42,335 bases of DNA from Myxococcales bacterium. Its GTDB lineage: Bacteria > Myxococcota_A > Polyangia > Polyangiales > Polyangiaceae. A program made the translations under genes and the position numbers. The notes beneath the pieces were generated by a model. That model was given only the letters and a program-made list of their open reading frames with translations. It searched no databases and had not been told where the DNA came from. The stretch spans positions 1 to 42,335 of the forward strand of contig JANYHK010000051.1 in NCBI GenBank assembly GCA_025359105.1, in the 5' to 3' direction. Position 1 is the stretch's first letter. The number at the start of each line of letters is the position of its first letter. This document shows positions 35,014 through 42,335 of this stretch, one piece after another.

Positions 35014-36822
35014 ATGCGAACCGTCCTTTCTCCCCTCGTCACCGCCGGTTGCGCGGCAGCCCTCGTCGCGCTCGCCGCCGTACCGGCGCATGCCTGGCAG
35101 GTCCGCGGCGCGGATCCGGTGCCGCAGGGCATGGTGCCGGGCGGGGCCGCCCCACCCGTCGGGCCCGCCGCGCCTGCCGATGTGGCGTTCGACGACACGC
35201 TGCCGACGGAGATCGAAGGCGAGATCGCGATCGACCTCCGGGACGACGCGTCGGAGGCCGACATCCAGGCGTTCGCGGGCCGCTACGGCCTGACGATGCA
35301 CCCGAACAGCGCGTGGAGCACGCACGACAAGTTCGAGGTCGCCGACGTCGATCCCGCCCAGGAACGATCGATCCTCGACCGCATCGAGCACGATCCCCTC
35401 GTCGAGCACGCCGAGCCGATGGCGCTCTACCGGGCGCTGTTCGTCCCGAACGATCCGCTCTTCGCCAGCAAGCAGTGGCACATGTCGAACGTCCACGCCG
35501 AGGACGGCTGGAACTACACGTGCGGGCGCGGCGTCACCGTCGCGGTCATCGACACCGGCGTCGCGTGCTTCACGAAGGGACCGTTCTCCAAGGGCACCGA
35601 TCTCGAAGGCACGCGCTGCCTTGGCGGCTTCGACTTCGTGAACAACGGCCCCGAGGCCGCCGACGATCACGGTCACGGCACCCACGTCGCCGGCACGATC
35701 GCGCAGACCACGAACAACGGCGTCGGCACCGCGGGCCTCGCGTTCTGCGCGACGCTCATGCCGGTCAAGGTGCTCAGCAAGCAGGGCTACGGCACCGTCA
35801 CGAACGTGGCCGAGGGCATCCGCTTCGCCGCCGACAACGGCGCCCAGATCATCAACATGAGCCTGGGCGGCCCGACCCGGAGCAAGATCATCGAGGACGC
35901 CGTCAAGCACGCCATCGCCAAGGGCGTGCTCGTCGTCGCGGCCGCCGGCAACTCCGGTCGCAGCGTCGGTTACCCCGCCGCGTACGACGGCGTGCTCGCC
36001 GTGAGCGCCACCGATTCGAACGACAAGATCGCGTGGTTCTCGTCGCGCGGCCCCGAGGTCGGCATCGGCGCGCCGGGCGTGAACGTCACCCAGCAGACCA
36101 TTTGCGACGGCGGCGCGAACAAGTGCGAGATCTTCGGCACGTTCAACGGGACGAGCATGGCCGCTCCCCACGTCGCCGGCGCGGCCGCGATGGTGATGAG
36201 CATGGGCGTCACCGATCCGGGCGCCCTCCGCAGCGCCCTCGAAGCGACGGCGCGCCCCAAGGAAGAGAAGAATTTGTATGGTGCAGGCATCCTCGACGTC
36301 GGCCCCGCGGTCGCTCGCGCCCATTGGCTGCACGTCGGGCTCCGGCTCGCTGCTCTCGTCGCCCTGTTCGGGCTCATCGCGGCGCGCATCAAGAAGAACC
36401 GCGGCAAGCTCGCCCTGACGCCGCTGACGATCGCCGGCGCGCTCACCGGCGCGGTGGGGCTGCTCCCCGTCGCTCCGCTCCTCCACCTTGGCTCGTTCGG
36501 CTTCGCGCGCCCGGTCGTCGAGTTGCTCATGCGCCCGTTCGGCGAGTGGGATCTGCTCTTCGGAGCGGGCCTGCACCGCTGGCTGCCGCTCGCGAACGCG
36601 CTGCCTGCGATGGCAGCGGTCGCGTTCGTGTTCGGTAGCAAGCGCCTGCGCCCCGGCGTCGGCGGCTTCGCGATCGGCACCGCGGCGCTCCTCGCGCAGA
36701 TCGCCTTGTCGGGCGATGTCGCCTTTGGGCTCGGCACGTTCGCCCTTCGGCTCTGGATGGTCGCAAACGTGGCCGTCTGCTTGTGGCTCGGCCAGATGTG
36801 CCTCGACCAGAAGAACGCATAG
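35014..36822 (+). CDS. Subtilisin-family serine protease with C-terminal membrane domain
   Basis: A 602-residue protein. Signal peptide 1-27 (AVPAHA), propeptide-like region about 60-145 (the I9-type inhibitor EIAIDLRDDASEADIQAFAG), then an S8 catalytic domain 150-430 with Asp180 (VAVIDTG), His221 (DDHGHGTHVAG), Asn312 (AAGNSG) and Ser381 (NGTSMAAPHVAG). Unusually, residues about 440-595 form four or five hydrophobic helices (LAALVALFGLIAARI, LTIAGALTGAVGLLPV, LPAMAAVAFVFG). The start at 35014 is preferred because AGGAG is 9 nt upstream; ATG 35008 is too close. The enzyme is probably anchored in the inner membrane with its catalytic domain outside. Confidence 0.9.
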   Translation: MRTVLSPLVTAGCAAALVALAAVPAHAWQVRGADPVPQGMVPGGAAPPVGPAAPADVAFDDTLPTEIEGEIAIDLRDDASEADIQAFAGRYGLTMHPNSAWSTHDKFEVADVDPAQERSILDRIEHDPLVEHAEPMALYRALFVPNDPLFASKQWHMSNVHAEDGWNYTCGRGVTVAVIDTGVACFTKGPFSKGTDLEGTRCLGGFDFVNNGPEAADDHGHGTHVAGTIAQTTNNGVGTAGLAFCATLMPVKVLSKQGYGTVTNVAEGIRFAADNGAQIINMSLGGPTRSKIIEDAVKHAIAKGVLVVAAAGNSGRSVGYPAAYDGVLAVSATDSNDKIAWFSSRGPEVGIGAPGVNVTQQTICDGGANKCEIFGTFNGTSMAAPHVAGAAAMVMSMGVTDPGALRSALEATARPKEEKNLYGAGILDVGPAVARAHWLHVGLRLAALVALFGLIAARIKKNRGKLALTPLTIAGALTGAVGLLPVAPLLHLGSFGFARPVVELLMRPFGEWDLLFGAGLHRWLPLANALPAMAAVAFVFGSKRLRPGVGGFAIGTAALLAQIALSGDVAFGLGTFALRLWMVANVAVCLWLGQMCLDQKNA

Positions 36823-36823
36823 C

Positions 36824-36848
36824 CTGCGCGACGTCACGCAGCGCGCAG
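36824..36848 (+). terminator. Hairpin after the protease gene
   Basis: CTGCGCG and CGCGCAG, separated by 11 bp, begin just after the stop codon. A 7-bp GC stem without a T-tract; likely the transcript end of the protease gene. Confidence 0.5.
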
Positions 36849-36857
36849 ACGAGCCAC

Positions 36858-36874
36858 AAGGCACACGCGTTGCA
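36858..36874 (+). promoter_or_regulatory. Candidate sigma-54 promoter before the kinase
   Basis: AAGGCACACGCGTTGCA matches 10 of 14 consensus positions (perfect GGCAC, TTGCA and ten-base GG-to-GC spacing). The -12 element lies only 12-14 bp before the ATG at 36886, so a transcript from it would be leaderless or nearly so; this weakens the case. Confidence 0.38.
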
Positions 36875-36885
36875 GTGATAGAACC

Positions 36886-38163
36886 ATGGGGATGAGCGCG
36901 CGGGACGAGGAGGTCCAACGAACGGTCGACGTCGGCACCGTTCTGAACGACAAGTGGCGCATCGACGCCCCCCTCGGGAGCGGTGGGATGGCGGCGGTGT
37001 ACGCCGCGACCCACCGCAACGGGCTGCGGGTGGCCATAAAGCTCCTGCACCCGTCCCACGCGCAGAACGCCGAGGTCCGTGAGCGGTTTCTTCGCGAGGG
37101 GTACCTCGCCAACGCCGTCGGTCACGCCGGCGCCGTCAAGGTCCTCGACGACGACACCACCACGACCGGAGACACGTTCCTCGTCATGGAGCTGCTCGAA
37201 GGCGAGACGCTCGACGCGCGGCAGGAGCGGCTCGGTGGAAGGCTGCCCTACGCGGAGGTTTGCGCGGTCGGCGACCAGCTGCTCGACATCCTCGCCGCCG
37301 CGCACGGCAAGGGAATCGTTCACCGCGACATCAAGCCCGACAATCTCTTCATGACGAAGGACGGGACGCTCAAGATCCTCGACTTCGGTATCGCGCAGAT
37401 GCGGACAGCCGGAGCGCTTCGGACCAGGAAGGGCCTCCTGCTGGGGACGCCGGATTTCATGGCCCCCGAGCAGACGAAGGGTACGGAGCACGTCGACGCC
37501 CGGACCGATCTGTGGGCGGTTGGGGCCACGCTGTTCACGCTCGCCGTCGGGGAGCCCGTCCACGTATGCGCGTCGGTGCCCGACTTCATCCTGCAAGTCA
37601 CTACACGCCCCGCGCGCACGCTGCTCTCCGTGGCGCCCGACGCGCCGCCGCAGCTCTCGGCCGTCCTCGCGCGCGCGCTCGTCATCGACAAGGCCCAACG
37701 GTGGCAGGACGCGCCGTCGATGCAGAAGGCGCTGCGCTCGGCCAACGCTGTGCGCGCGGCGGCCACCGGCGAGCCACTGAAGTCCGCGGTCCACGTGATG
37801 GTCGAGGACGCGGGGCTGGAGACGGACCCGACGGAGTTCGCGCCGAGCATATTGAGCGTCCCGCGCAAGGCGGCGCCCCCGGACCCTATCTTCTCGACGG
37901 CGAGGATGGTCGTTCCCCCGAAGCCTGCGCAACAGGCGCCGGCGGTTGCGCATGTCGCGCAGGTCGCTGCGCAAGAGCCGCCGCGCTCCGGGCAACGCCC
38001 GCCGGTCGTGGGGCCCGCCAACAAGCCCGCGGCCACGGCGACGTTTCCGACACGCCGCGCGCCGACCGGTGTCTCTTGGCCGGTGGTGGTCGCCGCCGCC
38101 GTCGCGATCGCCGTCGCCGTCGCGGCCGTCGCGTGGCTCACCGGAGGGCTCGGCCCCCGGTAG
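36886..38163 (+). CDS. Ser/Thr protein kinase with C-terminal membrane helix
   Basis: A 425-residue kinase. G-loop GSGGMAAVY (31-39), Lys52 (VAIK), HRDIKPDN (146-153, the canonical form, unlike the other kinases here), DFG (166-168), GTPDFMAPEQ. The kinase domain ends near 290; a Pro/Ala/Gln linker leads to one helix (about 398-420, WPVVVAAAVAIAVAVAAVAWL) at the C-terminus. The same strand carries, 49 bp downstream, an FHA/sigma-54 regulator that is now broken, so the pair was probably a signalling module. No ribosome site is clear; ATG 36892 is an alternative start. Confidence 0.88.
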   Translation: MGMSARDEEVQRTVDVGTVLNDKWRIDAPLGSGGMAAVYAATHRNGLRVAIKLLHPSHAQNAEVRERFLREGYLANAVGHAGAVKVLDDDTTTTGDTFLVMELLEGETLDARQERLGGRLPYAEVCAVGDQLLDILAAAHGKGIVHRDIKPDNLFMTKDGTLKILDFGIAQMRTAGALRTRKGLLLGTPDFMAPEQTKGTEHVDARTDLWAVGATLFTLAVGEPVHVCASVPDFILQVTTRPARTLLSVAPDAPPQLSAVLARALVIDKAQRWQDAPSMQKALRSANAVRAAATGEPLKSAVHVMVEDAGLETDPTEFAPSILSVPRKAAPPDPIFSTARMVVPPKPAQQAPAVAHVAQVAAQEPPRSGQRPPVVGPANKPAATATFPTRRAPTGVSWPVVVAAAVAIAVAVAAVAWLTGGLGPR

Positions 38164-38212
38164 GCCGGCGAGGCGTTGCGTCGCGTGAAACCGCTCCCTA
38201 TCCTCGTGGCCC

Positions 38213-39181
38213 GTGGCCAGTAGTCGTTCGCTCCTGGTGATGAGCCGAGCCGGCGTCTTTACTGCGCCGCTGCCCGATACCGGGGATTTCGTCATCGGGC
38301 GAGGCGAAGACTGCGAGCTTCGGCTCGACGACACGAAGGCCTCGCGGCGCCACGCCGTGCTGCATTTCAACGAAGATCACGTGCTCATCGAGGACTTCGG
38401 GAGCACCAACGGCACGCTGGTGGCCGATCGAAAGCTCGCTCCCGGGGACCCGGTGACCATCGCGCTGGGCGACATGGTGACCATCGGTAGCACCGTGCTC
38501 GTCCTCCAGTCCGCCAAGCCGGAAGCGCCGCCCGCGCGCCTGTGGAGCCAGGACACGTTCCTCCAGAAGCTGGAAGATGAACGGCGTCGCGCGGCGCGGG
38601 ACGGAACGCGCTTTGCTGTCGTGCAGGTCCGCATCGACGGCGGCGCCATCGCCGACCCTACGCGCTCGACGTCCCGCAAGGCCGCCGGCGGCGACGTCGC
38701 GCTCGCCGAAGCCCTGGAAACGGCGCTCCGGCAGACCCTGCGACCCGCCGACGTCATCGCCTCGTACGCCACGGGCGCCTACGAGGTCTTGCTCCCCGCC
38801 ACGCGGGACGACGTCGCGGACGCGCTTGCCGCGCAGATCCGCAAGCGCCTGGAGGCCGACGGGCTGCACGCGGACGTGAGCGTCGCGTGTTATCCGCGCG
38901 AAACCGCCGCCAGCGCGCGCGAGGCGGGCGGCAAGCTGACGGAGGCGCCGGCACCGCCCGAAGGCGGCGCGATGAAGCGCCTCGAGCCGATCATCGCGCG
39001 CGTCGCCGCCGGGTACATCAACGTGCTCATCCTCGGCGAGACGGGCGTAGGCAAAGAGGTGCTGGCCCAGATGATCCACGCGCGCTCACCGCGTGCCGGC
39101 GGGCCCATGCTGTGCATCAACTGCGCCGCTCTCTCTCCGGCGCTTGCTCAGGGGACATGTAGTAGGGCGTCCCCAAGATGA
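38213..39181 (+). pseudogene. Truncated FHA / GGDEF-like / sigma-54 activator
   Basis: GTG start. FHA domain about 22-95 (VIGRGEDCEL, SRRHAVLHF, STNGTLV). Residues about 110-240 look like a degenerate GGDEF domain (FLQKLEDERRRAARDGTRFA, LRPADVIASYATGAYEVLLP) in which the GGDEF motif itself is ATGAY. An AAA+ domain begins at about 250 with Walker A LGETGVGKE and reaches INCAAL, where family members continue with [10 protein letters not shown]; here the homology stops at about 39133 and the frame runs 15 unrelated codons, the antisense of a kinase gene, to a stop. GAFTGA, Walker B and the DNA-binding domain are missing, so it cannot activate sigma-54. Confidence 0.85.
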
Positions 39182-39771
39182 CCCCTTGCGTCGTGATGGT
39201 GGGCACCAGCGCTTCGGTCGCGGCGCTGGGATCGGCCGGAGTGTGCGACTTCTTCGCGATGCCGAAGTCGAGGACCTTGGCGACGCCGTCCTCACGGATC
39301 ATCACGTTCTCGGGCTTGACGTCGCGATGCACGAGCCCGCTTTTGTGCGCCGCGGCGAGCGCCATGGCGATTTCGACGAGCCAGCGGACCCTGGTCGCGA
39401 GCGTCGTCGCGCCGGCCCGAATGACCGGGCGGAGCGACGTCCCCCTGACGAGCTCCATCGCGATGTACGTCGTTCCTCGCAGAGCCTCCGGCGACGAAAT
39501 CTCTCCGACGTCGTAGATCGCGACCACGTTCGGGTGCTCGAGCGCTGCCGCCGCGCGCGCCTCGCGGAGCATGCGCGCCGCGCCGTCGGTCTCGGGCGTC
39601 GAGCCCTTCGCACGGAATACGTCTTCGGGCGACGGGGGGCTTGAGCACCTTAAGGGCGACGGAGCGGTGGAGACGCTCGTCGTAGGCGCGGTAAACCTCG
39701 CCCATCCCGCCCTCGCCGAGAACCCCCTGGATCTCGTAGCGGTCTATTTTTTCGCCGACCGAAAGAGCCAT
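39117..39771 (-). pseudogene. Frameshifted and 3'-truncated Ser/Thr protein kinase
   Basis: Starts at 39771 with [21 protein letters not shown]-loop GEGGMGEVY and VALKVLKPP, then loses frame in a run of six G (39634-39639 on the plus strand; one base fewer would restore it). The other frame resumes with [10 protein letters not shown] and continues through [16 protein letters not shown] and GTPYYMSPEQA, where it ends abruptly at the junction near 39134-39143. The kinase C-lobe and any C-terminal domain are missing. It faces the truncated sigma-54 regulator tail-to-tail. Confidence 0.85.
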
Positions 39772-39830
39772 GGGGGCAGGTCCAGACTACCAGAACTCGC
39801 GCCCGCCCTCCGTGGTACGATCCTCGAGCG

Positions 39831-40946
39831 ATGTCGCTGAAGATCGACCAGGACCACTCCCGCTTTCGCGCGATCGTCCGGGGCAAGATCCGCCAGAACC
39901 TCCGCAAGTACATCTCGCAAGGAGAGATGATCGGGCGGAAGGGCAAGGACCTCGTCTCGATCCCCATCCCGCAGATCGACATCCCGCGCTTCCGCTTCGG
40001 GGACAAGCAGCAGGGCGGCGCGGGGCAGGGCGACGGCGACGCCGGCGATCCGGTCAGCGGCCAGCAGGGGGACGAGCAAGGCGAGGGCGGCAAGCAGGCC
40101 GGCGAAGGCGCGGGCGAGCACGTCCTCGAGGTCGACGTCACGATGGACGAGCTCGCCGCGATCCTCGGCGAGGAGCTCGAGCTCCCGGACATCCGCGACA
40201 AGGGCAAGAGCAAGATCATCAACGCGAAGGATCGCTACACCGGCGTCCGCCGCGTCGGCCCCGAGTCTCTCCGCCACTTCCGCCGCACGTACCGCGAGGC
40301 GCTGAAGCGCCAGATCTCGATGGGCGCCTACTCGCCGGACAAGCCGGTCATCGTCCCCATCCCCGACGACAAGCGCTACCGGTCCTGGAAGACCGAGGCC
40401 GAGCCCGTCGCCAACGCCGTCATCATCTACATGATGGACGTCTCCGGCTCGATGGGCGACGAGCAGAAGGAGATCGTCCGCATCGAGAGCTTCTGGCTCG
40501 ATGCGTGGCTGCAGAAGCAATACAAGGGCCTCGAGAGCCGCTTCATCATCCACGACGCCGTCGCGCGCGAGGTCGATCGCGAGACGTTCTTCCACACGCG
40601 CGAGAGCGGCGGCACGATGATCTCGAGCGCCTACAAGCTCTGCTCGCAGCTCATCGACGACCACTACCCGCCCGAGGAGTGGAACATCTACCCGTTCCAC
40701 TTCTCCGACGGCGACAACTGGTCGATGGACGACACGCTCGCATGCGTGGACATCCTGAAGCAGAAGCTCCTCCCGCGCGCGAACATGTTCGCGTACGGCC
40801 AGGTCGAGAGCCCGTACGGCTCGGGGCAGTTCATCAAGGATCTCCGCGACCACTTCGGCAAGGACGAGCGCGTCGTGACCAGCGAGATCCGCGACAAGGA
40901 CGCGATCGTCGGCAGCATCAAGGAGTTCCTCGGCAAGGGGAAGTAG
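39831..40946 (+). CDS. DUF444 family protein (YeaH/YhbH-like, vWA domain)
   Basis: A 371-residue protein that aligns by eye with the YeaH/YhbH family: N-terminal [20 protein letters not shown], an acidic Gly/Gln-rich linker (about 60-105), the [20 protein letters not shown] segment, and a von Willebrand A-like domain with the metal site MDVSGSM (MIDAS, DxSxS). Family members are usually encoded between the PrkA protein kinase and SpoVR and act in stress or sporulation responses. Here neither partner is beside it: a broken kinase lies upstream and an ARPP-1-like lipoprotein downstream. Cytoplasmic. Confidence 0.9.
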   Translation: MSLKIDQDHSRFRAIVRGKIRQNLRKYISQGEMIGRKGKDLVSIPIPQIDIPRFRFGDKQQGGAGQGDGDAGDPVSGQQGDEQGEGGKQAGEGAGEHVLEVDVTMDELAAILGEELELPDIRDKGKSKIINAKDRYTGVRRVGPESLRHFRRTYREALKRQISMGAYSPDKPVIVPIPDDKRYRSWKTEAEPVANAVIIYMMDVSGSMGDEQKEIVRIESFWLDAWLQKQYKGLESRFIIHDAVAREVDRETFFHTRESGGTMISSAYKLCSQLIDDHYPPEEWNIYPFHFSDGDNWSMDDTLACVDILKQKLLPRANMFAYGQVESPYGSGQFIKDLRDHFGKDERVVTSEIRDKDAIVGSIKEFLGKGK

Positions 40947-40967
40947 CGAGCCTTCTTGTGGGTCGCT
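40945..40967 (+). terminator. Weak hairpin after the DUF444 gene
   Basis: AGCGA-g-CC and GG-g-TCGCT around a 7-nt loop, starting within the stop codon. Seven pairs with one mismatch and no T-tract; low-confidence terminator. Confidence 0.3.
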
Positions 40968-41065
40968 GCCGTCGGTTGCCCGTTCCGGTGAACCAACATC
41001 GCTCTAAGGGCGTGGCGGCGTACGTTTATTCAAAACTTTTGGGAACCCGGCGCGTCTGAGGGCAC

Positions 41066-42241
41066 ATGAAGCTCCAGCGCCGCTCGTGGGTGCTGGCCAC
41101 AGTCCTCGTCGCCGCGGCGTGGGCAGGGCCAGCGTGTGTTCGTTCGCAGCCGAGCCCGGTCGCCGGCGCCTCGGCGCCCGAGGTCGCGGTCGCGGCGGGC
41201 GACGCGCCGGCTGCTCCCAAGCCTGGCGCCCCGATGAAGGACCAGACGGTCGGCGAGCCGAAGACGTACGACAACCTCACGGTCTTGCCGATCTTCGCCA
41301 AGACGCAGGTCGACGTCGGCGCGTTCACGACCCTCGACGCGGCGATGGCGAAGGGCAAGGCCGAGGTGCGCGAGGTCGGCGGCGGCGGCGACGACCAACC
41401 GCAGAGTCAGGGCCACAGCCGTGGCCGGGGCGGCGGCGCGCAGGTGAACACCCTCGTCATCGAGAACAAGGGCGACGTCGCCATCTACGTCCTCGCCGGC
41501 ACCGTCGTGAAGGGCGGCAACCAGGACCGCCAGATCGGCCAGGACTTCATCATCGAGCCGAAGCAGAAGACCCCCATCGACGCCTTCTGCGTCGAGCACG
41601 GACGCTGGACCGACGCGCGCGACGGCCGCGCGACCGGCGGAAAGTTCGGCACCGCGCAGCAGCTCGTCACGAGCACCGTGCGCGCGGCGGCGCAGTACAA
41701 GAAGGACCAGGGCGAGGTCTGGGCCAAGGTCGAGAAGGTCAACGAGGCGCACCACAAGAGCGCGACGAGCGGGACGCTCATGGCCACGCTCGACGCGCCG
41801 GACGTGCAGAAGAAGCGCGCCGCGCTCGTCGAGAAGGTGAACGGATACCTGGCGACGGTGCCGCCGACCGAGAAGGTCGTGGGCTTCGCGTACGCGATCG
41901 ACGGGCAGGTGAAGGGCGCGCGCTGGTTCGCGAGCCACACGGTGTTCGAGCTCTTTCGCACGCAGCTCGTGAACGGCGCCGCCGTGGACGCGCTGACGGC
42001 GCAGGCGGAGCGGGGAGGCGCGCCGCCGCCGGTGACCGCGCCGGTGAAGCAGGAGTCCGTCGTTCAGTTCGTCGACGACGTGGACAAGTCGGCCGTCACC
42101 GAGCGCCGCGACACGGCGGGCTCGAACGCGAACGAGTATCGGGAGTCCCCGAAGGCGTACGGCTCGAAGGCCTTCCGCAAGGCGAGCCCGTCGGCCCCCG
42201 CGCCGGCGGTGCCGGTGAGCCAGGACTATCTGGTGAAGTAG
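41066..42241 (+). CDS. Lipoprotein with ARPP-1-like domain
   Basis: A 391-residue predicted lipoprotein (AGPAC, Cys24). After an Ala/Pro linker comes a domain (about 68-310) matching the pattern I associate with ARPP-1 (PF20208): YDNLTVLPIF, FTTLDAAMAKGKAEVREV, VNTLVIENKGDVAIYVLAGTVVKGGNQDRQ and PIDAFCVEHGRW. The GxQDR and C-V-E-x-G-R-W motifs are the clearest points. A Gly/Arg/Gln-rich loop sits near 110-125. ARPP-1 occurs with ADP-ribosyl-glycohydrolase and phosphatase proteins, but its activity is not established. The acidic C-terminal tail is unstructured. It is separated from DUF444 by 119 bp and is probably transcribed on its own. Confidence 0.75.
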   Translation: MKLQRRSWVLATVLVAAAWAGPACVRSQPSPVAGASAPEVAVAAGDAPAAPKPGAPMKDQTVGEPKTYDNLTVLPIFAKTQVDVGAFTTLDAAMAKGKAEVREVGGGGDDQPQSQGHSRGRGGGAQVNTLVIENKGDVAIYVLAGTVVKGGNQDRQIGQDFIIEPKQKTPIDAFCVEHGRWTDARDGRATGGKFGTAQQLVTSTVRAAAQYKKDQGEVWAKVEKVNEAHHKSATSGTLMATLDAPDVQKKRAALVEKVNGYLATVPPTEKVVGFAYAIDGQVKGARWFASHTVFELFRTQLVNGAAVDALTAQAERGGAPPPVTAPVKQESVVQFVDDVDKSAVTERRDTAGSNANEYRESPKAYGSKAFRKASPSAPAPAVPVSQDYLVK

Positions 42242-42297
42242 GGACGGCGGCATCGCGGTAGCGATCCTCGGTTGCCCCGATGGTTGCAGCTAGCCAA

Positions 42298-42335
42298 ATG
42301 ATGCGAGTCACACTCACGGTCGCGCCGGTACTCGT
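42298..42335 (+). CDS. Possible start of a further gene (3' beyond window)
   Basis: ATGATGCGAGTCACACTC opens a frame reading MMRVTLTVAPVL, which resembles the beginning of a signal peptide, and stays open to the window edge. Only 12 codons are visible and no strong ribosome site precedes it, so this is tentative. Confidence 0.3.
   Translation, partial: MMRVTLTVAPVL

Noticed and set aside
38164-38212. Sigma-54 promoter before the truncated regulator
   Set aside because: GG and GC pairs are present but never at ten-base spacing in the 49-bp gap.
34771-38370. 1199-codon minus-strand open frame
   Set aside because: Covers the protease and kinase genes in antisense; translation is low-complexity Arg/Asp/Glu/Gly with no recognisable domain.
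39117-39181. Insertion sequence at the regulator/kinase junction
   Set aside because: No transposase frame, terminal repeats beyond 6 bp or target duplication; the two sides join directly.
41041-41060. ECF-type promoter (GGAACC) before the ARPP-1-like gene
   Set aside because: The only TCTGA-like -10 lies 9 bp away instead of about 16, and within the leader; spacing does not fit.

Overview
This 42 kb window is very GC-rich, with G or C at nearly every third codon position. It reads as chromosome from a myxobacterium (Myxococcota), most likely of the Sorangium/Polyangium/Labilithrix side. The signs are: eukaryotic-type Ser/Thr kinases with a C-terminal or central membrane helix (three intact, one broken); sigma-54 activators carrying FHA domains; a lipoprotein built from myxococcal DUF4215 Cys-rich repeats; about a dozen lipoproteins with lipoboxes; and many GTG starts and 4-bp gene overlaps. 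I see no rRNA, tRNA, CRISPR array or intact insertion sequence.

Layout. 1-6.8 kb is mostly housekeeping: the tail of a membrane protein, a LolA/DUF4292-like lipoprotein, a zinc-ribbon protein overlapping a Nudix hydrolase, an Rsm22-type methyltransferase, thiE, an anchored unknown, a metallo-beta-lactamase-fold lipoprotein and holB. 6.8-13.6 kb is signalling: a kinase fused across the membrane to a periplasmic binding-protein domain, a lipoprotein with a good sigma-54 promoter candidate, and a kinase divergent from an FHA sigma-54 activator. 13.8-18.9 kb is a tight five-gene operon: di-heme cytochrome lipoprotein, envelope protein, ECF sigma factor, membrane partner with TPR-like domain, and Cys-rich lipoprotein. 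18.9-20.4 kb holds an NtrC-type response regulator, followed by a small Ser/Gly-rich lipoprotein. 21.2-23.9 kb holds hbd, crt and an AraC-type regulator. 24-32.6 kb holds a TPR lipoprotein, lepB, a zinc-ribbon/TPR protein, mtnA, lipA, a histidine phosphatase, a cupin lipoprotein and a polytopic membrane protein. 32.6-36.8 kb holds the DUF4215 lipoprotein, another lipoprotein and a subtilisin with a C-terminal membrane domain. 36.9-39.8 kb holds a kinase followed by an FHA/GGDEF-like/sigma-54 regulator that stops abruptly at a junction with an inverted, frameshifted kinase. 39.8-42.3 kb holds a DUF444 protein, an ARPP-1-like lipoprotein and possibly the start of another gene.

Working together. 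Twice a Ser/Thr kinase lies beside an FHA-domain sigma-54 activator, which suggests that phospho-threonine signals drive sigma-54 promoters; candidate -24/-12 promoters lie in front of three genes here. The ECF operon looks like a self-contained envelope or redox stress unit. The most striking structural features are the tail-to-tail junction near 39.13 kb, two near-identical 30-bp hairpins 6.6 kb apart, and a 19-bp-armed inverted repeat near 34.9 kb.
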